A DNA stretch of 16,517 nucleotides from Pseudomonadota bacterium (GTDB lineage Bacteria > Pseudomonadota > Gammaproteobacteria > Burkholderiales > Gallionellaceae). The notes below the pieces were generated by a model that worked only from the letters and a program-made list of their open reading frames with translations, was not told the DNA's origin and did not search any database. The stretch's first letter is position 1. Each line of letters begins with the position of its first letter. The stretch covers positions 1 to 16,517 of the forward strand of contig JAJXTL010000055.1 in the NCBI GenBank assembly GCA_021783855.1, given 5' to 3'. The translations under genes were made by a program, and so were the position numbers. This document shows, piece after piece, positions 1 through 8,509 of the stretch.

Positions 1-3000
1 CCGTTGATGTTGTCGAATTCGAACCCCGAGCTGAACACATCGGCAAAATCCAGCGTGATGCGCTTGGGCAGCGCCTGCAGGCTGAGTATGCCAAGCAGTT
101 TGCCGAAACCGGGATCCATCTTGAGAAACTGCCCCTTGCCGGTATCGAGTTTGAGCGTGCCGTCCAGGGTGGCGTAGTTGAATTCATCGGGTTGTCCATC
201 CCAGGAAAGGGCGGCGCTCAGTTTTCCGCTGCCGTTTTTGACGGTATTGGGATAGCCGGAACGGGCAAGGATTTTTCCGGCATTAGAAATATCCAGCAAC
301 AGGTTAACCTGTGTCTGCTTGCTGCGCCACAGGCCATCCCCTGTCAGGCTGCCGTCCGGGTTGGTGATGTGCAGACGGCGCAGACGCCAGTCTCGCCCTT
401 CGGGGACGCCCGTCAGTTCAAAACGGCCGATATTCTTGTCTTTGAAAAGTAAGTCCTCAACGGTGATTTCCATGGCGGGAAGTTGGTGCGGTTGAACTAT
501 GCCGGATTTGACTGCGGCAGGCTGCGGGTTTGCCGCATCTTCACCCGTCCAGTACAGGTTTTTCAGGTGTGCGGTGATTTTGTCAGTACCGTTGTATCCT
601 TTAGGTTGCCATGCCACGCTGCCGTTTACGGTCGGGCCTGACAGCTGTGCGGCAATCCCGTCGCCGCGTCTGACGACGCTGATTTGCAGATCAGCAAGAT
701 TCAGGCCGTAGCCGGTCAGCTTGTCGATATGCAGGTTCGCCCCAGCAATCGGCAGAGATTGCCCGCTGCCTCCGGTCAGCCCATCCCAGCCCTGTAACGA
801 CAAGGCCGGCAGTGTGCCGGTCAGCCAAATGCCTGCCCTGATGGAACTACTAGCCAATCGACTAGGCTGCCCAACAACACCAGCCAAGTCGCTGGTTATG
901 AGCTCGGTCGAAGGGCCTGTTGGTACTGATCCTTCGGCTGTGCTCGGGGCTGAAGGTTGTCGAAGGGTCGAAACGTTTTTGTCAGGCGAGCTGACTGCTC
1001 CGCCAAAGTTGACTACTCCGCGTTTGATCGTACTGACCCCGTTTTCTTCGCTGCTATAAAGCCGTGCACTCAGCAGCTTGTCAAGCTGTATAGTAATCAT
1101 GTCCTGATGTTCGGCGATATTCTTCTTTTCGATGTGCAACGGCCAGATTTCATTGGTATTTTTGGAAAGCGGCGCGGGCAGGCTGGAGCTGATGCCCTGC
1201 AGGCTGGAGTTCAGTGTCAGATGGGCGACTTTATTCACCATGCTGATATTCGCATCCCAGGAAGTTGCTCCGTGCAGGGAAGATAGCAGCGGATTTGTTT
1301 CGGTCTTGCGCAACGCCTCAAGGCTGACACGGCCTTGCAGGCTGGCGTGTACCATGCCACCTTCGGCAGTCTGCACATTCAGATGCGCGGGCCCGCCGAG
1401 TATGACTGAAGTCACATTGTTGGCCTTCATTCCCGATTCGCTGAACGACAATTCGCCGCGCGTGTTGCGCAACCAGGGTATGCCGGCGCCCAGATTGATA
1501 TCGCTGTTTTGCACGCGCAACAATCCTGAAATTTTTGCCGGCTTGGTCAATAACAACGGAATTTGTGCGATCAGTTCCAGATGTCCGTCGCCACTGGCAC
1601 TGATACCATCGGTAAAACCTTTGATGTAGCCCCGCACCGGACTTTGCTGAACGAATTGCAGAAAGGAGTTGTTCGCAGCCTCCGCCTCACCCTTGATTTG
1701 CAGCGGTGTATCGATATGCGACATGTCGGGCTGGACGATGGACAGATTGAGCAGGTGCACATTCAGTATGGTGGCGCTGGGCGCATGCACTTCCATCCTG
1801 TTGTTGTGTATCATGAATTCGCCGGACAGATTTTCGATTTTAGGCCAGTCACGGGCAAACTCCATGGAGGCATCCTTTCCGTGAGCGCTGATCTCAAACA
1901 AGGCGTCTTTTGTTCCATCCAGCGGGAAATCGCTTAAATTCCCCTTGAGACGCAGGTGGAAGTCCTCAGTGTGTCCGGAAAGCAAGGCATCGTTCAGCCA
2001 GTCGTTATCCTTTCTGGAAATGGCGACCAGCGGGGTATAGCGGGCGGCACGCCGGATATCGGCGCGTGTCAGATTGACGGTTAAATCTATCAGGCCCCTT
2101 GTGCCTGCCAGGGTGTGAAAACTGCCATACAGATTGCCGGCCAGATCGTCGTTGGCAACGGCGACGTTATCCGCACGGATGGCTATTTCTCCCCGTTCGC
2201 GCTGCCAGCCAAACTGCCCGGTCAGGGTGTTGAATAACAGCGCTTCGCGCATGTAGCCTGGCGCATCCAGTGTCAAATTGCGCGAATTGATATTCATGTT
2301 TCCGCTGCTCTCGCTGCCATCCACCGCCGCGGTCAAACCCGAGAAGCCGGGCAGATTGCCGACCTGCTGTATAGAAAGGTTGTTGAACTGCCCCTTGATT
2401 TTATAGTTCAGCAGTTTTTCAGGTGTACCCTGCCACTGCATGGCAAGATTCGACACCCGGCCACGGGGTCCATAGGCATCCAGACGGCTGCGTAATTCTG
2501 CATCGATAGGGAAAAAATTTGCCAGGCTGACCAGGCTTTCCAGTTGCAGCTGGTTGGCGCGCAGTTCGCCGCCGGCGGGACGGGATTTGCCGGGCGGATT
2601 GGTGCGGAAATAAAAATCTGTGGGTTGCCAGTTGAGGCCGTTGCGCAAACGCAATGATAGTGCCCGTGTGGTGACTGACCATCCGTCGTCCACTACCTGC
2701 CATGCAACACGGCCGTGCAGATAATGCAGATCCATTTCCGGTACATTGTCGGCCAGGCGGGTTGTTACGTCATGCAGAGCCAAATCTGTCGTGAACTGGG
2801 TAATTTTGCCTTTTTCAATGCTCAGCCAGGCCCGCAACGCGCCGCGCCCGCTGCTTAGTTGCGGGGGAAGTGTCAGCCAGGGACGCCATGCCAGAATGTC
2901 GGTGTGTTCAAACTGGGCAAACAGTTGTCCGCGCCATTTTTCAGGCTGATTAAAATGTCTGCCATGAAAATCACCGCGCACATCCAGCGGCGTGGACAAT

Positions 3001-3632
3001 CCGGACGGCGGCGCGGCCCGCAGGGCAAACTGGTGATGGCTGAACAGGTTTTCGATGCGCAGATTGACTTCTTTCAGTACCAGGGGAGGGGCGTTGCGTT
3101 GCTCGTCCTGCCAGACGAGGGTGGCATTGCGCACCACGATGCGCGACTGGTGCAGCAGCCAGTTGGACAGGTCGTTGTTGCTGTTTTCAGCCGCCATCGC
3201 GACGCTGCCGATAAAGATATGCCCTTGTTCATCGCGGCGTATCAGCAGTTCGGGGCGGTCGATTTCCAGGCTGGTCAGCCGCAATTCGGCGGCCAGCAGC
3301 GACAGCCAGGATACGCTGGCGTCGATGCGCGGCAAGGTCAGCGCGGATCGTCCCTGCTTGTCCAGGATACGCACGTTGATGAAATTCAGATGAGGATGCA
3401 GTCCGTCCCAGTTCCCTTCGATTTTGTCGACGCTTACCGGATTGCCCATCGCAGCGGAAACTGAAGCGGTAATCCTGTCGTGAAACTGTTCGATATCCGG
3501 CAGCAGCCAGTAGCGCAGAAAAAGGATGGTGATGGCAAACAGGGCAGCCGTCACCACCGACGCAACGATGGCGATGCGTGTAAACCAGTTTAAACCGTGC
3601 CAGAGCAGGCGAACAGGGAGAGAATTCAGCAT
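1..3632 (-). CDS. yhdP: YhdP-family AsmA-like envelope protein (partial, C-terminus off window)
   Basis: The minus-strand frame is open from the ATG at 3632-3630 to the window edge: 1210 codons and no stop. The N-terminus begins MLNSLPVRLLWHGLNWFTR, followed by one hydrophobic segment at about residues 18-40 and the juxtamembrane RYWLLPDIE. The rest is a long beta-rich repeat body typical of the YhdP/TIGR02099 branch of AsmA-like proteins. These are inner-membrane-anchored, periplasm-spanning proteins implicated in phospholipid transport to the outer membrane. The visible C-terminal part (LDTGKGQFLKMDPGFGKLLG, then SLQALPKRITLDFADVFSSG) is the conserved family end, so only about 50-80 residues should be missing (E. 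coli YhdP is about 1266 aa). The start has no clear Shine-Dalgarno and abuts a heptamer repeat array; it is chosen because the N-terminal hydrophobic helix fits the family. Residues about 886-931 are an atypical low-complexity insert. The gene is divergent from glnE. Confidence 0.9.
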   Translation of the reverse strand, partial: MLNSLPVRLLWHGLNWFTRIAIVASVVTAALFAITILFLRYWLLPDIEQFHDRITASVSAAMGNPVSVDKIEGNWDGLHPHLNFINVRILDKQGRSALTLPRIDASVSWLSLLAAELRLTSLEIDRPELLIRRDEQGHIFIGSVAMAAENSNNDLSNWLLHQSRIVVRNATLVWQDEQRNAPPLVLKEVNLRIENLFSHHQFALRAAPPSGLSTPLDVRGDFHGRHFNQPEKWRGQLFAQFEHTDILAWRPWLTLPPQLSSGRGALRAWLSIEKGKITQFTTDLALHDVTTRLADNVPEMDLHYLHGRVAWQVVDDGWSVTTRALSLRLRNGLNWQPTDFYFRTNPPGKSRPAGGELRANQLQLESLVSLANFFPIDAELRSRLDAYGPRGRVSNLAMQWQGTPEKLLNYKIKGQFNNLSIQQVGNLPGFSGLTAAVDGSESSGNMNINSRNLTLDAPGYMREALLFNTLTGQFGWQRERGEIAIRADNVAVANDDLAGNLYGSFHTLAGTRGLIDLTVNLTRADIRRAARYTPLVAISRKDNDWLNDALLSGHTEDFHLRLKGNLSDFPLDGTKDALFEISAHGKDASMEFARDWPKIENLSGEFMIHNNRMEVHAPSATILNVHLLNLSIVQPDMSHIDTPLQIKGEAEAANNSFLQFVQQSPVRGYIKGFTDGISASGDGHLELIAQIPLLLTKPAKISGLLRVQNSDINLGAGIPWLRNTRGELSFSESGMKANNVTSVILGGPAHLNVQTAEGGMVHASLQGRVSLEALRKTETNPLLSSLHGATSWDANISMVNKVAHLTLNSSLQGISSSLPAPLSKNTNEIWPLHIEKKNIAEHQDMITIQLDKLLSARLYSSEENGVSTIKRGVVNFGGAVSSPDKNVSTLRQPSAPSTAEGSVPTGPSTELITSDLAGVVGQPSRLASSSIRAGIWLTGTLPALSLQGWDGLTGGSGQSLPIAGANLHIDKLTGYGLNLADLQISVVRRGDGIAAQLSGPTVNGSVAWQPKGYNGTDKITAHLKNLYWTGEDAANPQPAAVKSGIVQPHQLPAMEITVEDLLFKDKNIGRFELTGVPEGRDWRLRRLHITNPDGSLTGDGLWRSKQTQVNLLLDISNAGKILARSGYPNTVKNGSGKLSAALSWDGQPDEFNYATLDGTLKLDTGKGQFLKMDPGFGKLLGILSLQALPKRITLDFADVFSSGFEFDNIN
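840..977 (-). repeat. REP-like palindromic insert inside yhdP, in frame
   Basis: This stretch adds about 45 Ser/Pro/Thr-rich residues (VSTLRQPSAPSTAEGSVPTG and on) between the YhdP motifs VVNFGG and GIWLTGTLPAL, which normally lie close together. On the minus strand it holds two near copies of a CCCTTCGAC-type core followed by GAGCTCA or a degenerate version. It also holds inverted pairs such as CGAAGG...CCTTCG (forward 909-936) and CCTTCGGC...GCTGAAGG (931-956). The CTTCGACAAGCTCAG-like core is common in proteobacterial intergenic REP-type repeats. I infer a degenerate repeat that inserted without breaking the frame. Confidence 0.5.
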
Positions 3633-3726
3633 GAGTCGTGAGTGGTTAGTCGATTGTGGTGAGTCGTCAGTTGTCAGTCGTAAGTCGTGTCACCACTCAC
3701 CATTTGCCACTGACTACTCACGGCTG
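3633..3726. repeat. Heptamer-phased fold-back repeat between yhdP and glnE
   Basis: Eight consecutive 7-base units follow a GAGTCGT-like consensus: GAGTCGT, GAGTGGT, TAGTCGA, TTGTGGT, GAGTCGT, CAGTTGT, CAGTCGT, AAGTCGT (3633-3688). After three bases come five units of the complementary sense: ACCACTC, ACCATTT, GCCACTG, ACTACTC, ACGGCTG (3692-3726). The two arms could pair imperfectly into a long hairpin. The array touches the yhdP start codon on its left and ends 40 bases before glnE. It has no coding potential. Confidence 0.8.
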
Positions 3727-3766
3727 GTAGAGTGCATTCTAACTTAATCCGGCCGCTGATACGCCC

Positions 3767-6517
3767 ATGAACACACAAAACTCGCCACATGCGACCTTTC
3801 CGGAGATGTTGCAAAAAACCCTGCACTGCAGCCGTTACGCGAGACGCGTGCTGGAATCCGACCGGCAATTGCAGGATTGGTTGCAGGAAAATTACGCCAC
3901 GCCGTGCAGCCGTGATGAAATAGGCCGCTTGCTGAGACAATACGGCGTTGATCTGAATGACGAAACAGCCTTGTCACGCGCGGTGCGCCGCCTGCGCAAG
4001 CAACTGATGGTCAAGCTGATTCTGAGGGATTTGAACGGTCTGGGCGATTTGAATGAAGTGATGCAAACCATGACTGCGCTGGCTGAAATCGTGCTGCAAC
4101 AGGCGCAGGCCTGCCTGATGCAATCGCTGTCGGCCCAATTCGGCAGCCCGACAGGCGCTGTCAGTCATGCTGCACAGGAGTTGCTGGTCATCGGCATGGG
4201 CAAGCTGGGTGGCGGCGAGTTGAATGTTTCATCGGATATTGATCTGATATTCGTGTATGCGGAAGACGGCGAGACGGACGGGGAGCGCAACCCCCGCAAG
4301 GAGGACGCCGCAGGGTGCCCAACGGCTGCGCCGTTACCCTCGCGCAGGCTCAGCAATCACGAATTTTTTACCCGGCTGGGGCGGCGCCTGATCAATGTCA
4401 TCAATGAGGCTACCGGCGACGGATATGTGTTCCGCGTGGATATGCGATTGCGTCCCTACGGTGAGAGCGGGCCGCTGGTGATGAGTTTCGCCGCCCTGGA
4501 AGAATATCTGGTCTCCCAGGGGCGCGAATGGGAACGCTACGCCTGGATCAAGGCGCGTGTGGTCGCTCCCGAATTCAGCGATTATGTTGCTGAATTAAAA
4601 TCACTTTATCAGCCGTTTGTATACCGCAAATATCTCGATTTCGGCGCGATCGATTCGATGCGCAAACTGCATGCGCAGATCCGTCAGGAAGTGCAGCGCC
4701 GCGACCGGCTGGACAACATCAAGCTCGGCCCCGGCGGCATCCGTGAAATCGAGTTCACCGCGCAGGTGTTTCAGTTGATACGCGGCGGGCAGGATGTCAG
4801 GCTGCGCATTCTGCCCACCCAGGGGGTACTCAGGCAACTGGCTGAAAACGGGCAGATGGCAGCGGGCGTGGCGGCAGATATGGACGCGGCTTATATTTTT
4901 TTGCGCAATCTGGAACATCGTTTGCAATACTTGGACGATCAGCAAACCCAGACACTGCCGTCAAATGAGGCAGACCGGCAAGTCATCGCCTGTGCGATGG
5001 GCTATGCCGATTACGCAGCGCTGTTGCATGAGCTGGACAGGCACCGGGCGCGGGTTGGTGAACAGTTCGGGCAGATATTCGGCGCGCAGATTCAGGAGCA
5101 CAGCCCGTTGTGGCGCGAAGACATCGACGGCGATGAACTGGCGCTGGGTCTGGCAAAGCTGGGATTTTCGGCTGACAGCGCACAGCGCCTGATGCAATTG
5201 CGCGACAGCCCGCGTTACCGGCAATTTTCCGACCTCGGGCGGCTGCGCATGGATCAACTGATTCCGCAATTCATCACGCTTGCCGCGCAGCACAGTAATC
5301 CCGATGCAACCTTGTCGCGGCTGTTAAACCTGCTCGACGGGATCAGCCGCCGCGTAGCCTATCTGGCGTTTCTTGCCGAATACCCGCAGGCGTTGAAGCG
5401 GCTGACCCGGCTGCTCTCCGCCAGCAGTTGGGCGGCAGGCTATCTGGCGCAGCATCCGGCGCTGTTCGACGAATTGCTGGATGCGCGCGAAATGTATCAA
5501 CCGCCTTTATGGCCGAAAATCGACCTCGATTTGCAGGCGCGCCTGGCTGAATGCGGGGATGATGCAGAGCGAAAACTGGAGGTGTTGCACCATGTCCAGC
5601 AGGAGCAGGTATTTTATCTGCTTGCGATGGATTTGCAAGGCTTGCTGCCGCTGGAGGTGCTCAGCGATCATCTGAGCGACCTGGCCGATCTGATGCTGGG
5701 CCATGTGCTGACGCTATGCTGGTCGATTGCGCGCTACCGGCATGCGGATCATGCGCGTTTCGCCATCATCGCGTATGGCAAGCTGGGCGGCAGGGAGATG
5801 GGCTACGCCTCGGATATCGACATGATATTTCTGTACGATGACGACCATCCTGAAGCTCCGGAGAACTATGCGAGGCTGGGCAAGCGCATCAATGCCATGC
5901 TGGGCAGCTACACGGCCTCGGGGCGTTTATATGAGACCGATCTGCGGCTGCGCCCGAACGGGGCGAGCGGCCTGCTGGTGAGTTCGGTTGCCGCCTTTGC
6001 CGAATATCAGCAGAACCAGGCCTGGGTGTGGGAACATCAGGCGCTGACCCGTGCGCGCTATTGTGCGGGAGACGAACAGGTGGGTGCGGCATTTGAAGGC
6101 ATCCGTCGACAGGTGTTAAGGCTGCCGCGGAACCCTGAAAAATTGCGCGGCGAGATTGCCGGGATGCGGCTGAAGATGCACGACGGGCACCCGAATAACA
6201 CGGATCTGTTTGACATCAAGCACGACGGCGGCGGCATGGTGGATATCGAATTCATGGTGCAATATCTGGTGCTGGCCTACGCGCACGACTATCCGCAACT
6301 CACCGGCAATGTCGGCAATCTGGCCCTGTTGAAGATGGCGGCCCAATTAGGCCTGATCGATGCCGCCCTGGCTGAACAGGTCCGCACCCTGTACCGAACC
6401 TTGCGCCAGACCCAGCATCGCATGCGGCTCAATGATGTATCCCCCTGCCGCGTTGCGCCTGGCGAAATCGACATCCGCGCCAGTTTGAAACTATGGGATG
6501 AGCTGTTTGGTGTGTAG
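3767..6517 (+). CDS. glnE: Bifunctional glutamine synthetase adenylyltransferase / adenylyl-removing enzyme
   Basis: This 916-residue protein has the duplicated nucleotidyltransferase layout of GlnE, which adds AMP to and removes AMP from a tyrosine of glutamine synthetase in response to PII (GlnB) and glutamine. The N-terminal deadenylylating domain carries GKLGGGELNVSSDIDLIF with Asp157 and Asp159, followed by RVDMRLRPYGESGPLV. The C-terminal adenylylating domain repeats the pattern as GKLGGREMGYASDIDMIFLY with Asp683 and Asp685, then ETDLRLRPNGASGLLV. The length is close to the family norm (E. coli 946). The ATG at 3767 gives a natural N-terminus; no strong Shine-Dalgarno is seen. The stop is TAG at 6515-6517, convergent with uup. 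Residues about 173-193 are an extra segment between DGETDG and RRLSNHEFF that E. coli GlnE lacks; it coincides with a palindromic DNA insert but keeps the frame and lies in a loop after the first catalytic motif, so the enzyme is probably active. Confidence 0.96.
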   Translation: MNTQNSPHATFPEMLQKTLHCSRYARRVLESDRQLQDWLQENYATPCSRDEIGRLLRQYGVDLNDETALSRAVRRLRKQLMVKLILRDLNGLGDLNEVMQTMTALAEIVLQQAQACLMQSLSAQFGSPTGAVSHAAQELLVIGMGKLGGGELNVSSDIDLIFVYAEDGETDGERNPRKEDAAGCPTAAPLPSRRLSNHEFFTRLGRRLINVINEATGDGYVFRVDMRLRPYGESGPLVMSFAALEEYLVSQGREWERYAWIKARVVAPEFSDYVAELKSLYQPFVYRKYLDFGAIDSMRKLHAQIRQEVQRRDRLDNIKLGPGGIREIEFTAQVFQLIRGGQDVRLRILPTQGVLRQLAENGQMAAGVAADMDAAYIFLRNLEHRLQYLDDQQTQTLPSNEADRQVIACAMGYADYAALLHELDRHRARVGEQFGQIFGAQIQEHSPLWREDIDGDELALGLAKLGFSADSAQRLMQLRDSPRYRQFSDLGRLRMDQLIPQFITLAAQHSNPDATLSRLLNLLDGISRRVAYLAFLAEYPQALKRLTRLLSASSWAAGYLAQHPALFDELLDAREMYQPPLWPKIDLDLQARLAECGDDAERKLEVLHHVQQEQVFYLLAMDLQGLLPLEVLSDHLSDLADLMLGHVLTLCWSIARYRHADHARFAIIAYGKLGGREMGYASDIDMIFLYDDDHPEAPENYARLGKRINAMLGSYTASGRLYETDLRLRPNGASGLLVSSVAAFAEYQQNQAWVWEHQALTRARYCAGDEQVGAAFEGIRRQVLRLPRNPEKLRGEIAGMRLKMHDGHPNNTDLFDIKHDGGGMVDIEFMVQYLVLAYAHDYPQLTGNVGNLALLKMAAQLGLIDAALAEQVRTLYRTLRQTQHRMRLNDVSPCRVAPGEIDIRASLKLWDELFGV
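4283..4345 (+). repeat. Palindromic element inserted in frame within glnE
   Basis: This segment encodes about 21 extra residues (ERNPRKEDAAGCPTAAPLPS). The DNA contains the perfect stem AACGG-CTGCG-CCGTT at 4321-4335, extended by AGGGT and ACCCT on either side with a four-base bulge. E. coli GlnE passes directly from the equivalent of DGETDG to the FFTR motif here. In-frame palindromic elements of this kind are known in Rickettsia (RPE); membership of any named family is not claimed. Confidence 0.55.
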
Positions 6518-6526
6518 CGGGACAAG

Positions 6527-6554
6527 CCACAATACTGCTTGCCACTTGCCACTT
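6527..6554. repeat. Short heptamer repeat between convergent glnE and uup
   Basis: Four consecutive 7-base units, CCACAAT, ACTGCTT, GCCACTT, GCCACTT, fill most of the 39-base gap between the two stop codons. Read on the minus strand they become AAGTGGC, AAGTGGC, AAGCAGT, ATTGTGG, matching the register and composition of the yhdP-glnE array. No terminator hairpin is evident in this gap. Confidence 0.5.
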
Positions 6555-6556
6555 AA

Positions 6557-8473
6557 TTACTTGCTGCGATTTTCCAGTTCTTCCCAGCGCGCCATGATGC
6601 TCGCTACTTCCGCTTCGATGGCTTCATTACGCGTTTGCAACTGTTTGGCGCGCTTTGCATCGTTGCGGAAGATCGTGCCGTCGGCCAGATGCGCTGCGAT
6701 GTCGATCTGCTCCTGCTCCAGTGCCTCGATGCGCTTGGGTAATTCTTCCAGCTCGCGGGTTTCCTTGTAGTTGAGTTTAGTCGCAACTTTCGGCTTTTCG
6801 ACCGGTGCGGCGGCTGCGCGCGGCGGGGTGGAAGTTACCGGTTTCGCCAGCGCTGCCGTCTCCTGGTACTTTTTGACCCTCACCCAGTCCTCGTAGCCGC
6901 CGACGTATTCCTGCAGCTTGCCATCGCCCTCGAAGGCGATCACCTGCGTGACGACATTATCCAGAAAGGCGCGGTCATGGCTGACCAGGAACAGCGTGCC
7001 GTCATAGTTGGCCAGCAGCTCTTCGAGCAGTTCCAGCGTCTCGATGTCCAGATCGTTGGTCGGCTCATCCAGCACCAGCACATTGGCAGGCTGGGTGAAC
7101 AGGCGCGCCAGCAGCAGGCGGTTGCGCTCGCCACCCGAACAGCTCTTCACGGGAGATCTGGCGCGCTCGGGCGGGAACAGGAAATCGCCCAGATAGCTGA
7201 TGACGTGTTTCTGCTGCCCGCCGATTTCGACGAAATCAGCGCCCTGGCTGATGGTGTCGGCCAGCGTCATATTGTCATCGAGCTGTTCGCGCAGCTGATC
7301 GAAATAGGCGACCGTCATCTTGGTGCCCAGCTTGACTTTGCCTGAATCCGGTTCTATATCGCCCAGGATGATCTTGAGTAAGGTACTCTTGCCCGCACCA
7401 TTCGGTCCCAGCAGACCGATCTTGTCGCCGCGCTGGATGCGGCAGGAGAAATTGTCGATCAGCGTGCGTCCGCCGTAGGCTTTGCTGACGTTGGTCAGCT
7501 CGGCGACCAGCTTGCCTGAGCGCTCACCGGTATCCACGGTCATTTCTACCTTGCCTTGTTTTTCGCGGCGAGCCGAGCGGTCGCGGCGCAGTTGCTCCAG
7601 ACGCAGTACGCGGCCTTCGTTGCGGGTGCGGCGGGCTTTTACGCCCTGACGTATCCACACTTCTTCCTGAGCCAGCACCTTGTCGAACTTGGCGTTGACG
7701 ACCGCCTCATCCGCCAGCATGCGTTCCTTGAGCGCCAGATAGGCGGTGAAGTTGCCCGGGAAGCCGGCCAGTTTGCCGCGATCAAGCTCCACGATGCGGG
7801 TTGCGACGTTGTCCAGGAAACGCCTGTCATGGGTGACAAACAGCACGCTGCCCACGAAACTATTTAAAAGGCCTTCCAGCCAGTCGATGGAGGCAAAATC
7901 CAGATGGTTGGTCGGCTCATCGAGGATCAGTACGTCCGGTTCGGCTACCAGCGCCTGTGCCAGCGCCACGCGTTTGCGCTGTCCGCCGGACAGGTTGCCG
8001 ACCAGCCTGTCGGGATCAAGATCGAGTTTTGCGATGGCGGTCTCGATGCGCGCCTGCACCGACCAGCCGTCCTGCGCTTCGAGCTGGGTTTGTAAATGCT
8101 GCATTTCTTCGAGCAGCACATCAAAATTCGCGTCCGGCTCGCCCAGTTGATGCGAGACATGGTGATAGTCGTGCAGCAGCTTTTGCAGATTGCCCAGTCC
8201 TTTTGCCACCGCATCGAACACGCTGTCCTCGGGATCCAGCACCGGTTCCTGGCTGACGTAGCAGATGCGCGCAGAAGGCTGACGCCACACCAGTCCGTCG
8301 TCGAGTGTGCCCTGGCCCTGGCCTGCCAGCACGCGCATCATGCTGGACTTGCCGCCGCCGTTGCGTCCGATCAGGCCTACCCGTTCGCCCTCGTCGAGTT
8401 GAAAATCGGCATGGTCGAGCAGTGCGACGTGACCGAAGGCTAAGCTTGCTTTGTCTAGTGTGATGTAGGGCAT
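6557..8473 (-). CDS. uup: ABC-F family ATPase Uup
   Basis: This 638-residue soluble protein has two ABC ATPase domains and no membrane segments, the ABC-F architecture. Domain 1 has Walker A GRNGGGKS (36-43), signature LSGGQRKR (161-168) and Walker B VLILDEPTNHLD (181-192). Domain 2 has Walker A GPNGAGKST (356-364), signature CSGGERNR (445-452) and Walker B VLVLDEPTNDLD. The two are joined by the charged P-site tolerance linker (about 245-320). The basic C-terminal coiled coil (about 570-638, starting NYKETRELEELPKRIEALEQ) separates Uup from EttA and YheS. Uup acts on the ribosome or branched DNA intermediates and its loss raises precise transposon excision in E. coli. The second signature has Cys where Leu is usual. 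The start lies 36 bases after the bcp stop in an AT-rich gap with no Shine-Dalgarno, so translation initiation is probably weak or coupled; co-transcription with bcp is likely. Confidence 0.93.
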   Translation of the reverse strand: MPYITLDKASLAFGHVALLDHADFQLDEGERVGLIGRNGGGKSSMMRVLAGQGQGTLDDGLVWRQPSARICYVSQEPVLDPEDSVFDAVAKGLGNLQKLLHDYHHVSHQLGEPDANFDVLLEEMQHLQTQLEAQDGWSVQARIETAIAKLDLDPDRLVGNLSGGQRKRVALAQALVAEPDVLILDEPTNHLDFASIDWLEGLLNSFVGSVLFVTHDRRFLDNVATRIVELDRGKLAGFPGNFTAYLALKERMLADEAVVNAKFDKVLAQEEVWIRQGVKARRTRNEGRVLRLEQLRRDRSARREKQGKVEMTVDTGERSGKLVAELTNVSKAYGGRTLIDNFSCRIQRGDKIGLLGPNGAGKSTLLKIILGDIEPDSGKVKLGTKMTVAYFDQLREQLDDNMTLADTISQGADFVEIGGQQKHVISYLGDFLFPPERARSPVKSCSGGERNRLLLARLFTQPANVLVLDEPTNDLDIETLELLEELLANYDGTLFLVSHDRAFLDNVVTQVIAFEGDGKLQEYVGGYEDWVRVKKYQETAALAKPVTSTPPRAAAAPVEKPKVATKLNYKETRELEELPKRIEALEQEQIDIAAHLADGTIFRNDAKRAKQLQTRNEAIEAEVASIMARWEELENRSK

Positions 8474-8509
8474 TTTATATGTTATTGATTATATTGTATT
8501 TTTAAGTTT

